DNA of 64,000 bases, taken from Wenxinia marina DSM 24838. GTDB taxonomy: Bacteria > Pseudomonadota > Alphaproteobacteria > Rhodobacterales > Rhodobacteraceae. The stretch spans positions 1 through 64,000 of the forward strand of contig NZ_KB902283.1 in the NCBI RefSeq assembly GCF_000379485.1. The letters run 5' to 3'. The notes beneath the pieces were generated by a model. That model was not told where the DNA came from. It worked only from the letters and a program-made list of their open reading frames with translations, and did not search any database. The translations under genes were made by a program, and so were the position numbers. Positions 51,277 to 59,320 of this stretch are shown piece after piece; the first letter of the stretch is position 1; each line of letters starts with the position of its first letter.

Positions 51277-52317
51277 ATGCCCCGCCCGACCCTTCTCGCC
51301 CTCCTTCTCTGCCTCGTCGCCCCCGCCCTGCGGGCGCAGGACGATCCGCTCCGCGTCGGCGTGATCGAGGCGCCGCCGTTCGCGATGGCGAGCCGGGACG
51401 GGGCGTGGATGGGCATGGCGGTCGACATGTGGCGCGTCATCGCCGAGGGCGAGGGCTGGCCCTACGAACTGGTCCCGCTGGACCCGGCCGCCCTCGACGC
51501 CGCCCTCGCGGACGGTGGCGTCGATCTCGCCCTTCCCGTGCAGGCGACCCCCGCCCGCGAGGCGGCGTTCGACCTCTCCCTGCCGCTCTACACCGCGACC
51601 CTCGGCCTCGCCACGCCGCGCCAGGACCGCCTCCTTTCGGTGCTGGAAGGGTTCCTGTCCTGGCAGTTCCTGCGCCTCGTCCTCGGCCTGTCGATCCTGC
51701 TGCTGATCGTCGGCGCGGTGATCTGGGCGCTGGAGCGCCGCCGCAACGACGAGCAGTTCGCCAAGGGCCCGCTCCGCGGCCTCGGCGACGGGTTCTGGTG
51801 GGCCGGCGTGACGCTGACGACCATCGGCTACGGCGACAAGGCCCCGATCACGCTCCTCGGCCGGGCGGTCGCGATGCTGTGGATGCTGACCGGCCTCGCC
51901 GTCAGCGCCGCGCTCACCGCCGCCGTCGTCACGATGGCCGGCCTGCAGCGCGAGGCGGATGTGCCCGAGGACCTGCGGGACCGCACCGTCGCCGTGGTCG
52001 ACGGCTCCTCCACCGCCACCTTCCTGCAGAACGAAGGCATCGAGACCCGCGCCCACGCCACGCTCGCCGAGGCGCTGGAGGCCGCCGAGGCGGGCCGGGC
52101 GGACGTCGCGGCCGGAACCGCGCCACTGGTCCGCCACGCTCTCGACGAGACGGGGGGCCTCACGCTGTCGGTCCGAACCACCAGTCTCGACCCGCAGATG
52201 ATCTCGATCGCCCTGCCCGAGGGATCCGGCCTGGCCGAGCCGGTGAACGGGGCCATCCTCCGGCTCTTCGCCAGCGAGATCGGCTGGCGCCTGACGGACC
52301 GCTACACCGCCGAATGA
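51277..52317 (+). CDS. GluR0-like ligand-gated potassium-channel subunit
   Basis: 346 residues. Signal peptide (LLALLLCLVAPALRAQ), then a type 3 binding-protein lobe (LRVGVIEAPPFAMASRDGAW), split by a channel module: membrane helix M1 (LVLGLSILLLIVGAVIWALE), pore loop with potassium filter TTIGYGD at 181-187, helix M2 (AVAMLWMLTGLAVSAALTAA), and then the second binding lobe (VAVVDGSSTATFLQNEG). This S1-M1-P-M2-S2 order without M3 is that of Synechocystis GluR0, a glutamate-gated K+ channel. AAGGA precedes the ATG by seven bases. Likely gated by an amino acid; neighbours handle glutamate and polyamines. Confidence 0.9.
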   Translation: MPRPTLLALLLCLVAPALRAQDDPLRVGVIEAPPFAMASRDGAWMGMAVDMWRVIAEGEGWPYELVPLDPAALDAALADGGVDLALPVQATPAREAAFDLSLPLYTATLGLATPRQDRLLSVLEGFLSWQFLRLVLGLSILLLIVGAVIWALERRRNDEQFAKGPLRGLGDGFWWAGVTLTTIGYGDKAPITLLGRAVAMLWMLTGLAVSAALTAAVVTMAGLQREADVPEDLRDRTVAVVDGSSTATFLQNEGIETRAHATLAEALEAAEAGRADVAAGTAPLVRHALDETGGLTLSVRTTSLDPQMISIALPEGSGLAEPVNGAILRLFASEIGWRLTDRYTAE

Positions 52318-52474
52318 GGTCCTGCACCGCAGGCCTCCCTCAGACGCGTCCCTCCCGGAACCGCGGTGCCGGCTCTGCGGCCCGCACTCGTCCGGGCCGC
52401 AGGGGCCCGCGGCCCCCCTTGCCTCGCCTCCGGCCGCTCTCTACCCTCCGCGCCACTCAACGAACGGTGCTTTC

Positions 52475-53155
52475 ATGCTTATCGGCATACTCCAAGCCGG
52501 CCATGCGCCCGCGGGCCTGGTCCCCGGCGACGCGGGCTATTCCCGGCTCTTCCAGGACCTTCTGGCCGGCCACGACTTCACCTTCCGGACCTGGAACGTG
52601 GTGGACATGGAGTTCCCGGACGGCCCCGGCGACGCCGACGGCTGGCTGATCACCGGCAGCCGCCACGGCGCCTACGAGGACCTGCCGTTCATCGCCCCGC
52701 TCGAGGACCTGATCCGCGCAATCCGCGAGAACGGCCGCCCGCTGGTGGGAGTCTGCTTCGGCCACCAGATCATCGCCCAGGCCCTCGGCGGCATGGTCGA
52801 GAAGTACGCGGGCGGCTGGGCCGTCGGCCGGTCGGACTACAACTGGCAGGGCAGCCCGCTGGCGCTGAACGCCTGGCACCAGGACCAGGTGACGCGCCTG
52901 CCCGACGGCGCCACGCGCCTCGCCACCTCGACCTTCTGCGAGAACGCGGCGCTGGCCTACGGCGACACGATCTTCACCGTGCAGGCGCACCCCGAGTTCG
53001 ACCGTGACCAGCTCGCCGCGCTGATCGAGACCCGGGGCGCCGCGGTGGAGCCGGACCGCCTCGACCGCGCCCGCGCGCTTCTGGACGAGCCGGTCGACAA
53101 TGACCGCCTCGCCGCGATGATCGGCCGGTTCTTCCGCGAAGGCGTCGCGGCATGA
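52475..53155 (+). CDS. Class I glutamine amidotransferase-like protein
   Basis: 226 residues. Nucleophile elbow VGVCFGHQIIAQALGG with Cys about residue 92, and the His-X-Glu in VQAHPEFD, so the triad is intact. Resembles the stand-alone GMP-synthase-type (COG0518) amidotransferases. Adjacent genes: the next gene, a glutamine-synthetase-like ligase, starts in its stop (ATGA). In the Puu pathway PuuD, a class I amidotransferase, removes glutamate from gamma-glutamyl-GABA; a similar hydrolase role is plausible. Confidence 0.87.
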   Translation: MLIGILQAGHAPAGLVPGDAGYSRLFQDLLAGHDFTFRTWNVVDMEFPDGPGDADGWLITGSRHGAYEDLPFIAPLEDLIRAIRENGRPLVGVCFGHQIIAQALGGMVEKYAGGWAVGRSDYNWQGSPLALNAWHQDQVTRLPDGATRLATSTFCENAALAYGDTIFTVQAHPEFDRDQLAALIETRGAAVEPDRLDRARALLDEPVDNDRLAAMIGRFFREGVAA

Positions 53156-54504
53156 GCTGGATGGACAAGATCCCCGAGGCGGCGCGCGCCTACCTCGAGA
53201 CCAAGCGCCTGGACGAGGTGGAGTGCGTGATCGCCGACCTGCCGGGCATCGCCCGCGGCAAAGCGGTGCCGGCGGCGAAGTGGGACAAGCAGCAGCAGTT
53301 CCACCTGCCGAACTCGATCTTCTTCCAGACCATCACCGGCGACTGGGGCGAGGCGGCGGGCGAGGGCGGCTTCACCGAGCCGGACATGATCCTGCGCCCC
53401 GACCTCGACACCGCCTCCGCCGCCCCCTGGGCCGCGGACGGCACGCTGCAGGTGATCCACGACGCCTACGACCAGAAGGGCGTGCCCATCGGCTGCTCCC
53501 CCCGCAACGTGCTCAAGCGCGTCGTCGCGCTCTACGAGGCCGAGGGCTGGACGCCTGTGGTCGCGCCCGAGATGGAGTTCTACCTCGTCGGCCGCAACGT
53601 CGACCCGGCCAAGCCGATCGAGCCGATGATGGGCCGCACCGGCCGCCCCGCCGCCGCCCGTCAGGCCTACTCGATGACCGCCGTGGACGAATACGGCCCG
53701 GTCATCGACGACATCTACGAATTCGCCGAGATCCAGGGGATCGAGATCGACGGCATCACCCAGGAGGGCGGCGCCGGCCAGCTGGAGATCAACCTGCGGC
53801 ACGGCGATCCGGTGAAGCTCGCCGACGAGATCTTCTACTTCAAGCGGCTGATCCGCGAGGCGGCGCTGAAGCACGACTGCTTCGCCACCTTCATGGCCAA
53901 GCCGATCGAGGGCGAGCCGGGCAGCGCGATGCACGTGCACCATTCGGTGACGGACAAGCGCGGGCACAACATCTTCACCGGCCCGCAGGGCGGCGAGACG
54001 GACGATTTCTTCCACTTCATCGGCGGCCTGCAGGAATACCTGCCGAGCGTGATCGCGGTGATCGCGCCTTACGTGAACTCCTACCGCCGCTACGTCCGCG
54101 ACCACGCCGCGCCGATCAACCTCGAATGGGGCCGCGACAACCGCACGACGGGGCTGCGCGTCCCCGTCGCGCCGCCCGCCGCGCGGCGGGTGGAGAACCG
54201 CCTCGCCGGCATGGACTGCAACCCGTACCTGTGCATCGCCGCCTCCCTCGCCTGCGGCTATCTGGGGATGAAGCGCGAGATCTGGCCCGACAAGCGCTAC
54301 CGCGGCGACGCCTACGAGGCCGAGGACGAGATCCCGCAGGGCCTGTACGCCGCGCTCGACCTTTTCGACGCGAACGCGGACATGCACACGGTGCTGGGCC
54401 CGGAATTCGCGCGCGTCTACTCGATCGTGAAACGGGCGGAGTACAACGAGTTCCTGCAGGTGATCTCGCCGTGGGAGCGGGAGCACCTGCTGCTGAACGT
54501 CTGA
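53152..54504 (+). CDS. Glutamine synthetase-like gamma-glutamyl ligase (second copy), PuuA-like
   Basis: 450 residues. APEMEFYLVGRNVDP, QEGGAGQLEINLRHGD, GSAMHVHHSVTDKRG and INLEWGRDNRTTGLRVP are the metal, glutamate and ATP segments of glutamine synthetase, in the PuuA-like arrangement. Begins within the amidotransferase stop, so the ligase and hydrolase are made together. Only distantly similar to the first copy 4 kb upstream, so the two probably take different amines. Cytoplasmic. Confidence 0.88.
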   Translation: MSWMDKIPEAARAYLETKRLDEVECVIADLPGIARGKAVPAAKWDKQQQFHLPNSIFFQTITGDWGEAAGEGGFTEPDMILRPDLDTASAAPWAADGTLQVIHDAYDQKGVPIGCSPRNVLKRVVALYEAEGWTPVVAPEMEFYLVGRNVDPAKPIEPMMGRTGRPAAARQAYSMTAVDEYGPVIDDIYEFAEIQGIEIDGITQEGGAGQLEINLRHGDPVKLADEIFYFKRLIREAALKHDCFATFMAKPIEGEPGSAMHVHHSVTDKRGHNIFTGPQGGETDDFFHFIGGLQEYLPSVIAVIAPYVNSYRRYVRDHAAPINLEWGRDNRTTGLRVPVAPPAARRVENRLAGMDCNPYLCIAASLACGYLGMKREIWPDKRYRGDAYEAEDEIPQGLYAALDLFDANADMHTVLGPEFARVYSIVKRAEYNEFLQVISPWEREHLLLNV

Positions 54505-54540
54505 GGGCGGAGGCCGACGGTCCACCGTGGCTCCCGCCCC

Positions 54541-54610
54541 GAGGGCCCGACCCGGGCCTCGCGCGGCAGGGCGCTTCCATTGCAGGGAGGTCCGGGGTCA
54601 GGCCCGGGAC
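54541..54610. repeat. REP/BIME-like pair of palindromes
   Basis: First, imperfect unit GGCCC (54544-54548) against GGGCC (54554-54558); second GTCCGGGG (54590-54597) against CCCGGGAC (54603-54610), one mismatch. Flanks GGGCCTCGCGCGGCAGGG and GGGAGGTCC match the pairs at 22.7 and 28.5 kb. Confidence 0.55.
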
Positions 54611-54670
54611 GGGTGTATCTGTCGGCACCGACCCGCCTCGGGCTGCAGCGGAAACCGTGACCGGTAACTG

Positions 54671-54735
54671 CCCCTCACGTGATGGGGCCTGCCAGTCCCG
54701 AGCTCCCCGTTCCACCTGGAACAGCCGGCGCCGGC
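54671..54735. repeat. Cluster of hairpins before the GFA gene
   Basis: CCCC-TCACGTGA-TGGGG (54671-54687, with a bulge), GTTCCA-CC-TGGAAC (54709-54722) and GCCGGCGCCGGC (54724-54735, perfect). Lies between convergent genes and may end transcription of both, but three successive hairpins are more than a terminator needs. Confidence 0.5.
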
Positions 54736-54748
54736 GACTCCGGCTCCC

Positions 54749-55225
54749 CTACCCGGACCACGCCTCCGTGTCCCTGTCCGGGTGCTGCCGGTTGGTCCGC
54801 GCGATCACGGCCACTCCTTCCGCGTCGTCCTCCTCCGACGTGATCCGCTCCACCCGTCCCAGTTGGTCGACCTGCGGCAGCCGGCTCTCGCAGCCAAGTT
54901 CGATGACCAGCGGGAAGGCCGCTGGATCGTCGAAGGCCCCGATTGCCAGGGACTGCCGCGCTCCGCTTCGCCTGCGGAAGTAGAGGTAGGTGCCGCAGCT
55001 TCCGCAGAAGCCGCGGTAGATGCCGTCCGAGCTTTCGAATTCGGCCGGGTCGCCGCGGGTCCAGCCGAGGTCCGCCCGCTCGACCGAGACATGCGCGGCA
55101 AACAGGCCGCCGGTCGCTTTCTGGCACATTCGGCAGTGGCAGACGTGGCCGTTCTGAAGCGTCTTCGTCACTTGAAAGCGGACGGCGCCACACTGGCAGC
55201 CGCCCGATCGGGTCGATCCGGTCAT
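54749..55225 (-). CDS. GFA-family (CENP-V/Gfa fold) zinc protein
   Basis: 158 residues from ATG 55225, which has GAGG nine bases upstream. Zinc cysteines: GGCQCGAVRF, then CHCRMCQKATGG, and FCGSCGTYLYF, the complete GFA pattern. The family was named for glutathione-dependent formaldehyde-activating enzyme, but most members have unknown substrates. Stand-alone, divergent from the methyltransferase gene by 129 bases. Confidence 0.9.
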   Translation of the reverse strand: MTGSTRSGGCQCGAVRFQVTKTLQNGHVCHCRMCQKATGGLFAAHVSVERADLGWTRGDPAEFESSDGIYRGFCGSCGTYLYFRRRSGARQSLAIGAFDDPAAFPLVIELGCESRLPQVDQLGRVERITSEEDDAEGVAVIARTNRQHPDRDTEAWSG

Positions 55226-55354
55226 CGCGATCCTCGCGTATCCAAGCATGTCGAGAGATGAACGCATCGCCGGAGGGTCGGGGACCCCGCGTCCGACATC
55301 GAGACTGGCATCCGCAGGGCCGATTGGTCAAGAAGGTGGCGAGAGGAGACGCCG

Positions 55355-56089
55355 ATGGACTTCGAGCCCGACACGTTCGGCCGGCTCTACGCCGGCAGCT
55401 ACGATGACGGCCCGATGCCGCCGACGCTGGACGCGTCGGTCGACCTGATCTCGGACCTTGCCGGACCGGAAGCCCGCATCCTCGAGCTCGCCATCGGCAC
55501 CGGCCGCGTGGCGCTGCCGTTGGCGGCGAAGGGGCACCGGATCGAGGGGATCGAGGGCTCCGCCGACATGGCCGCCCGCCTCGCGGCCAAGCCGGGCGGC
55601 GACGCGATTCCCGTCACCATCGGGGACATGGCCGACGTGGACCGCGACGGTCCGTTCACCTGCGTCTTCCTCGTCTTCAACACGATCTTCAACCTCACCT
55701 CGCAGGAGGCGCAGGTGCGTCTCTTCGCCAACGTCGCCGACCGGCTGGCCCCGGGCGGCACCTTCCTCGTCGAGACCTTCGTCCCCTCCTTCGACGGCTT
55801 CACCGAGAACCAGCGGATGAAGGTGCGCGGCGTGGCGATGGACAGCCTGTTCTTCGAGGCGGTGGAGCATGACCCGGTCGCCCAGCGCCTGCACTTCCAG
55901 CGGGCCCGGATCGAGGGGGGCGCCGTCCGCCTGTCGCCGCTGGTCATGCGCTACGCCCGTCCGCCCGAGCTCGACCTCATGGCGCGGATGGCGGGGCTGA
56001 GGCTGCGCGACCGCTGGGGCGGCTGGGCGCGCGAGCCGTTCACCGCGGCGAGCGCGATGCACGTGTCGGTCTGGGAGAAACCCTCATGA
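55355..56089 (+). CDS. Class I SAM-dependent methyltransferase
   Basis: 244 residues. Motif I reads ILELAIGTGRVALPLA, motif II DMADVD, motif IV FTCVFLVFNTIFNL and a C-terminal beta part. Soluble. The family (ubiE/COQ5-like) does not reveal the acceptor. Start ATG 55355 with GGAG at nine bases. Precedes the PuuB-like gene by 127 bases; no evidence for co-transcription. Confidence 0.85.
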   Translation: MDFEPDTFGRLYAGSYDDGPMPPTLDASVDLISDLAGPEARILELAIGTGRVALPLAAKGHRIEGIEGSADMAARLAAKPGGDAIPVTIGDMADVDRDGPFTCVFLVFNTIFNLTSQEAQVRLFANVADRLAPGGTFLVETFVPSFDGFTENQRMKVRGVAMDSLFFEAVEHDPVAQRLHFQRARIEGGAVRLSPLVMRYARPPELDLMARMAGLRLRDRWGGWAREPFTAASAMHVSVWEKPS

Positions 56090-56216
56090 GGCGGGGTCCG
56101 GTGATCGGGTCCGTCCGCCGGATCGCAGGCGGGCGCACAGTCTCGATCGCCGGCGTCCCGGCTGCCGCGACCTGTCGCCCTGTCGCCCGCACCGGTCCCG
56201 AAAGACGGAGCCAATC

Positions 56217-57521
56217 GTGAACCCTCTCTACCGCAACGACCGGCCCGGCGCCTACCCGCCCTCCTGGTACGCCGCCAGCACCAACCTGCCGCCCGAGCGG
56301 CCGCCGCTGGAGGGCGACGCCCGCGCCGACCTGTGCGTCGTCGGCGCCGGCTATACCGGCCTCTGGGCCGCCCTGACCGCCGCCCGCGCCGGCCTCAAAG
56401 TGATCGTCCTCGACGCCCACCGCGCCGGCTTCGGCGCATCGGGGCGGAACGGCGGGCAGGTCGGCATGGGCTACAACAAGCCGCAGACCTGGCTGGAGGC
56501 GCGCCTCGGCGAGGGGACCGCCCGCGCCCTCTGGGACGCGGCCGAGGACGCCCGCGCGCAGCTGCGCCTGTTCTGCGAGCGCGAGGCGCCGGAGGCGGAG
56601 TGGCGCCCCGGCGTGGCCCACGGCGCCTACAGCGCGGCCGAGGCGCAGGAGGACGCCCGCGAGGCCGAGCATCTCGCGACGCGCTACGATTACGACAGGA
56701 TCGAGGTCCACGACGCCGACGGATTTCGCGAGATCGTCCGGAGCCCGCTCTATCAGGGCGGCACGATCGACCGCGGCGCGGCACATATCCACCCCCTGCG
56801 CTACGCGCTCGCACTAGCCCGTGCGGCCGAGGCGGCGGGCGCGACCATTCACGAGCGGAGCGAGGTGACGCGGGTCGATACCGGCATTCCGGCCCGGGTG
56901 TCCACCGCCCGCGGCACGGTGACCGCGGACCACGTGATCGTCGCCGGCAACGGCTACCTGCCGAACCTCGCGCCGCCGGTGAACGCGCGGGTGATGCCGA
57001 TCAATTCCTTCATCGCCGCGACCGAGCCGTTGCCCGACCGCTGGCACGAGGTCCTCGCCGAGGACATCGCCGTCGCGGATTCCAAGTTCGTGGTGAACTA
57101 CTATCGCTTCTCCGAAGACCGCCGGTTCCTGTTCGGCGGACGCGAAAGCTACTCCCTCGGCTTTCCGGCCGACATCTCGACCGCGCTGGTGAAGCGGATG
57201 ACGTCGCTCTTCCCGCAGCTCGACGGGGTGCGCGTCGATCATACCTGGGGCGGCACGCTGGGCATCACGATGACCCGCCTGCCCCACCTCGCCCGGCTGG
57301 GGGAGAACGTGATGTCCGGCGCCGGCTTCTCGGGCCACGGCGTGGCGCTGTCCGGGTTTGCCGGGCGGGTGATGGCCGAGGCAGTGCTCGGCCAGGCCGG
57401 GCGGTTCGACGTGATGGCGCAGCTGCCGGTGCCGCGGTTTCCGGGCGGCAGCGCGTTCCGGGCGCCGCTCCTGACGCTGGCGATGACGTGGTACGCCCTG
57501 CGGGACCGGCTGGGGATCTAG
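56217..57521 (+). CDS. puuB: FAD-dependent oxidoreductase, PuuB-like (gamma-glutamylputrescine oxidase)
   Basis: 434 residues from GTG 56217, with GGAG seven bases upstream. DAO-family flavoprotein: GxGxxG at G43-G48 (VVGAGYTGLW), SGRNGGQVGMGYNKPQTWLE of the PuuB/ordL branch, and a C-terminal FAD segment MSGAGFSGHGVALSGFAGRV. Oxidises the imine-forming CN bond of a gamma-glutamylated amine, giving aldehyde and hydrogen peroxide. Supports a putrescine-type pathway together with the PuuA-like ligase and amidotransferase nearby; the aldehyde dehydrogenase PuuC is not in this window. Confidence 0.87.
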   Translation: MNPLYRNDRPGAYPPSWYAASTNLPPERPPLEGDARADLCVVGAGYTGLWAALTAARAGLKVIVLDAHRAGFGASGRNGGQVGMGYNKPQTWLEARLGEGTARALWDAAEDARAQLRLFCEREAPEAEWRPGVAHGAYSAAEAQEDAREAEHLATRYDYDRIEVHDADGFREIVRSPLYQGGTIDRGAAHIHPLRYALALARAAEAAGATIHERSEVTRVDTGIPARVSTARGTVTADHVIVAGNGYLPNLAPPVNARVMPINSFIAATEPLPDRWHEVLAEDIAVADSKFVVNYYRFSEDRRFLFGGRESYSLGFPADISTALVKRMTSLFPQLDGVRVDHTWGGTLGITMTRLPHLARLGENVMSGAGFSGHGVALSGFAGRVMAEAVLGQAGRFDVMAQLPVPRFPGGSAFRAPLLTLAMTWYALRDRLGI

Positions 57522-57561
57522 TCCGTCGCGGGACGACGGCCGACCGTGTCAGGCCGTCTCG

Positions 57562-57987
57562 GTGTCGATCGGCAGGACGGTCACGGACTTCACCCGCTCC
57601 AGCGCGAACTGCGAGACTTCGGGCGGGGCCCGCTGGAACGTGCTGGCCGCCTGGGCCTGGGCGCTGCGGCAGGAGGGCAGCAGTGAGGAGACGGCGCGCG
57701 CATATTTCGCCGAGTTCGTCGCCCACGTCCCCGTCCTCGACACCGGGGCCCGCGGCTCGACCACGACCTTCACGCAGCGCGGCGTCGGCGACGTCCTCGT
57801 GACGTGGGAGAACGAGGCGTTCCTCGCGCTGGCCGAGATGGGCGAGGACCAGTTCGACATCGTCGTCCCCTCGGTCCCGATCCTGACCGAGCCGCCGGTG
57901 GCGCTGGTCAAGGCGAACAGCGAGGGCGACGAGCAGCGGGCCGCCGCGGAGGCGTATCCGGCGCGGTGGAGGGGGTGGAGCGGCTAA
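57562..57987 (+). pseudogene. Remnant of a sulfate ABC transporter binding protein (Sbp/CysP)
   Basis: Reading frame of 141 codons. About 118 residues in the middle match the C-terminal half of sulfate-binding proteins: TSGGARWNVLAAWAWALRQ, VPVLDTGARGSTTTFTQRGV, DVLVTWENEAFLAL and VVPSVPILTEPPVALVKAN. The first 15 codons and the last 10 are unrelated, and the signal peptide and N-terminal lobe are missing. No CysTWA genes nearby. Seems to be a truncated gene stranded by deletion or transfer. Confidence 0.75.
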
Positions 57988-58027
57988 TCCAGTAGACCAA
58001 GCCGGCGACGGTCCGGCGGCTCTTGAA

Positions 58028-58047
58028 CCGCCTGAGAGGTCAGGCGG
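58028..58047. repeat. Perfect hairpin after the sulfate-binding-protein remnant
   Basis: CCGCCTGA (58028-58035) against TCAGGCGG (58040-58047), GAGG loop. Possible terminator. Confidence 0.4.
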
Positions 58048-58167
58048 CCGGCACGGGCGGTGCCCTCTGCGCGAAGGTGCGCCGGCGCCGCGCTCACCTC
58101 GGTCGACCTCGATGGCGAGAACGGCCGAGGGTCTGGCGCAACTGCGCGGGCGAGGAGCGTGGCGCCC

Positions 58168-59046
58168 CTAGAACACCATCTCGGCGTCTTCCGAATGATC
58201 CTCGTCCAAGTCGCCGAGGTCGAATTCCGCGTCTTCATCAAGTTCCAGGCTCGCCATGAGCGAGGAGCTGTCGTCCTCGAGTCCGTCCAGGGCGCCGGCA
58301 CTGATCGCGTCGTCGTACGCCTCGATCAACGCGTCGCCGTCGGCGAACCCGCCCTCGGGGGCGTCGATGCGGAAGAGCTCATGCGGGCTCCCCCCCTCAT
58401 CGATTTCGTAGAAGATGACGGATTCGAGGTTCGGGATGCTGTAATCCTCATCGTCCCCGAATTCGCTCTCGTACAGGGACACGTAGTTCTCGAACGTCGC
58501 GTCCTGACCGTCCGGCAGATCCTCTGCCCGGAGGAAGACGCCGTTGTCGATCCCGCCGTTCTCTCCGATGTCGACGCCGAAGCCGACCTTGTCGAAGGTC
58601 GGCTCGTCGGGCTCCTCGGGCTCCTCGGGCTCGTCGCTGACGTCCTTGATGGAGCCCTCGGGCGTCGTGGTCGACGTCGCCCGGATCCCGAAGACGTCGA
58701 TGTCGTCGAGGCTGTCGATGTTCAGGTCGACCGTCAGGTGCTCGCCGCTGGACAGGTAGGTCTCCTTGTCCGCGCCCTCGGGCCCGAGCCCGGGATCGCT
58801 GAGCTTGACCGCGTCGTCCCACTGCACGTTCTCGCCGTCGAGCTTGGCGCCGTTCATGTTCAGCGGACCCTTCAGGCCCGCACTGGTCCCGGAGAAGTCG
58901 TCGTCGCCGTAGTAGATGGCGTTCACGTCCATCGCGCCTTCCAGGACGGCGATGTCCGCCAGGAAGTGGCCGGGATTGTCGGGATCCTCGTAGACGGTGA
59001 CCGTATAGGACAGGCCCTGCTGCTCATACGTGAAGATCTTGGACAT
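58168..59046 (-). CDS. Acidic protein of unknown function
   Basis: 292 residues from ATG 59046, chosen for a GGAGG site seven bases upstream. The first half (MSKIFTYEQQGLSYTVTVYE, then DVNAIYYGDDDFSGTSAGLK) looks beta-rich and folded. The second half has many Asp and Glu, a repeat EPEEPEEPDEP near the middle, and an acidic end. No signal peptide, membrane span or cysteine-rich site. The pattern of Asp and Gly is reminiscent of type I secreted proteins, but no RTX nonapeptide or C-terminal signal can be shown. Function unknown. Confidence 0.7.
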   Translation of the reverse strand: MSKIFTYEQQGLSYTVTVYEDPDNPGHFLADIAVLEGAMDVNAIYYGDDDFSGTSAGLKGPLNMNGAKLDGENVQWDDAVKLSDPGLGPEGADKETYLSSGEHLTVDLNIDSLDDIDVFGIRATSTTTPEGSIKDVSDEPEEPEEPDEPTFDKVGFGVDIGENGGIDNGVFLRAEDLPDGQDATFENYVSLYESEFGDDEDYSIPNLESVIFYEIDEGGSPHELFRIDAPEGGFADGDALIEAYDDAISAGALDGLEDDSSSLMASLELDEDAEFDLGDLDEDHSEDAEMVF

Positions 59047-59320
59047 CTGGCTTCCTCCGATACCGGCCGGCGGTGTCGCCAATTCGGCCCCGCACAGCGC
59101 ACCCCCCTTGGACCGCGCCCCCCCGGGTCACGATCCAGCCATAAACATGTCGGAGTCCTGACCCCGGGGAAAGAAGAAACGCGCCGGTCGTTCGGAACTC
59201 AGCGTTTCCCCGAACGAAACGCCCGATCGCCGTCGGCGGGCCGGTGGCGGCGCGGCATTGCCGAGACCGGAGCGCTCTGCCACTCTCGCCACGGTTTTTC
59301 CGCAGCGCCTCCGGGGCGGC

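Larger units (their letters stand above)
57522..58167. other. 646-base region with a decayed gene
   Basis: Contains the sulfate-binding-protein remnant (57562-57987) and a perfect hairpin (58028-58047). The remainder carries nothing I can support. It separates the PuuB-like gene from a convergent acidic protein gene. Confidence 0.6.
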
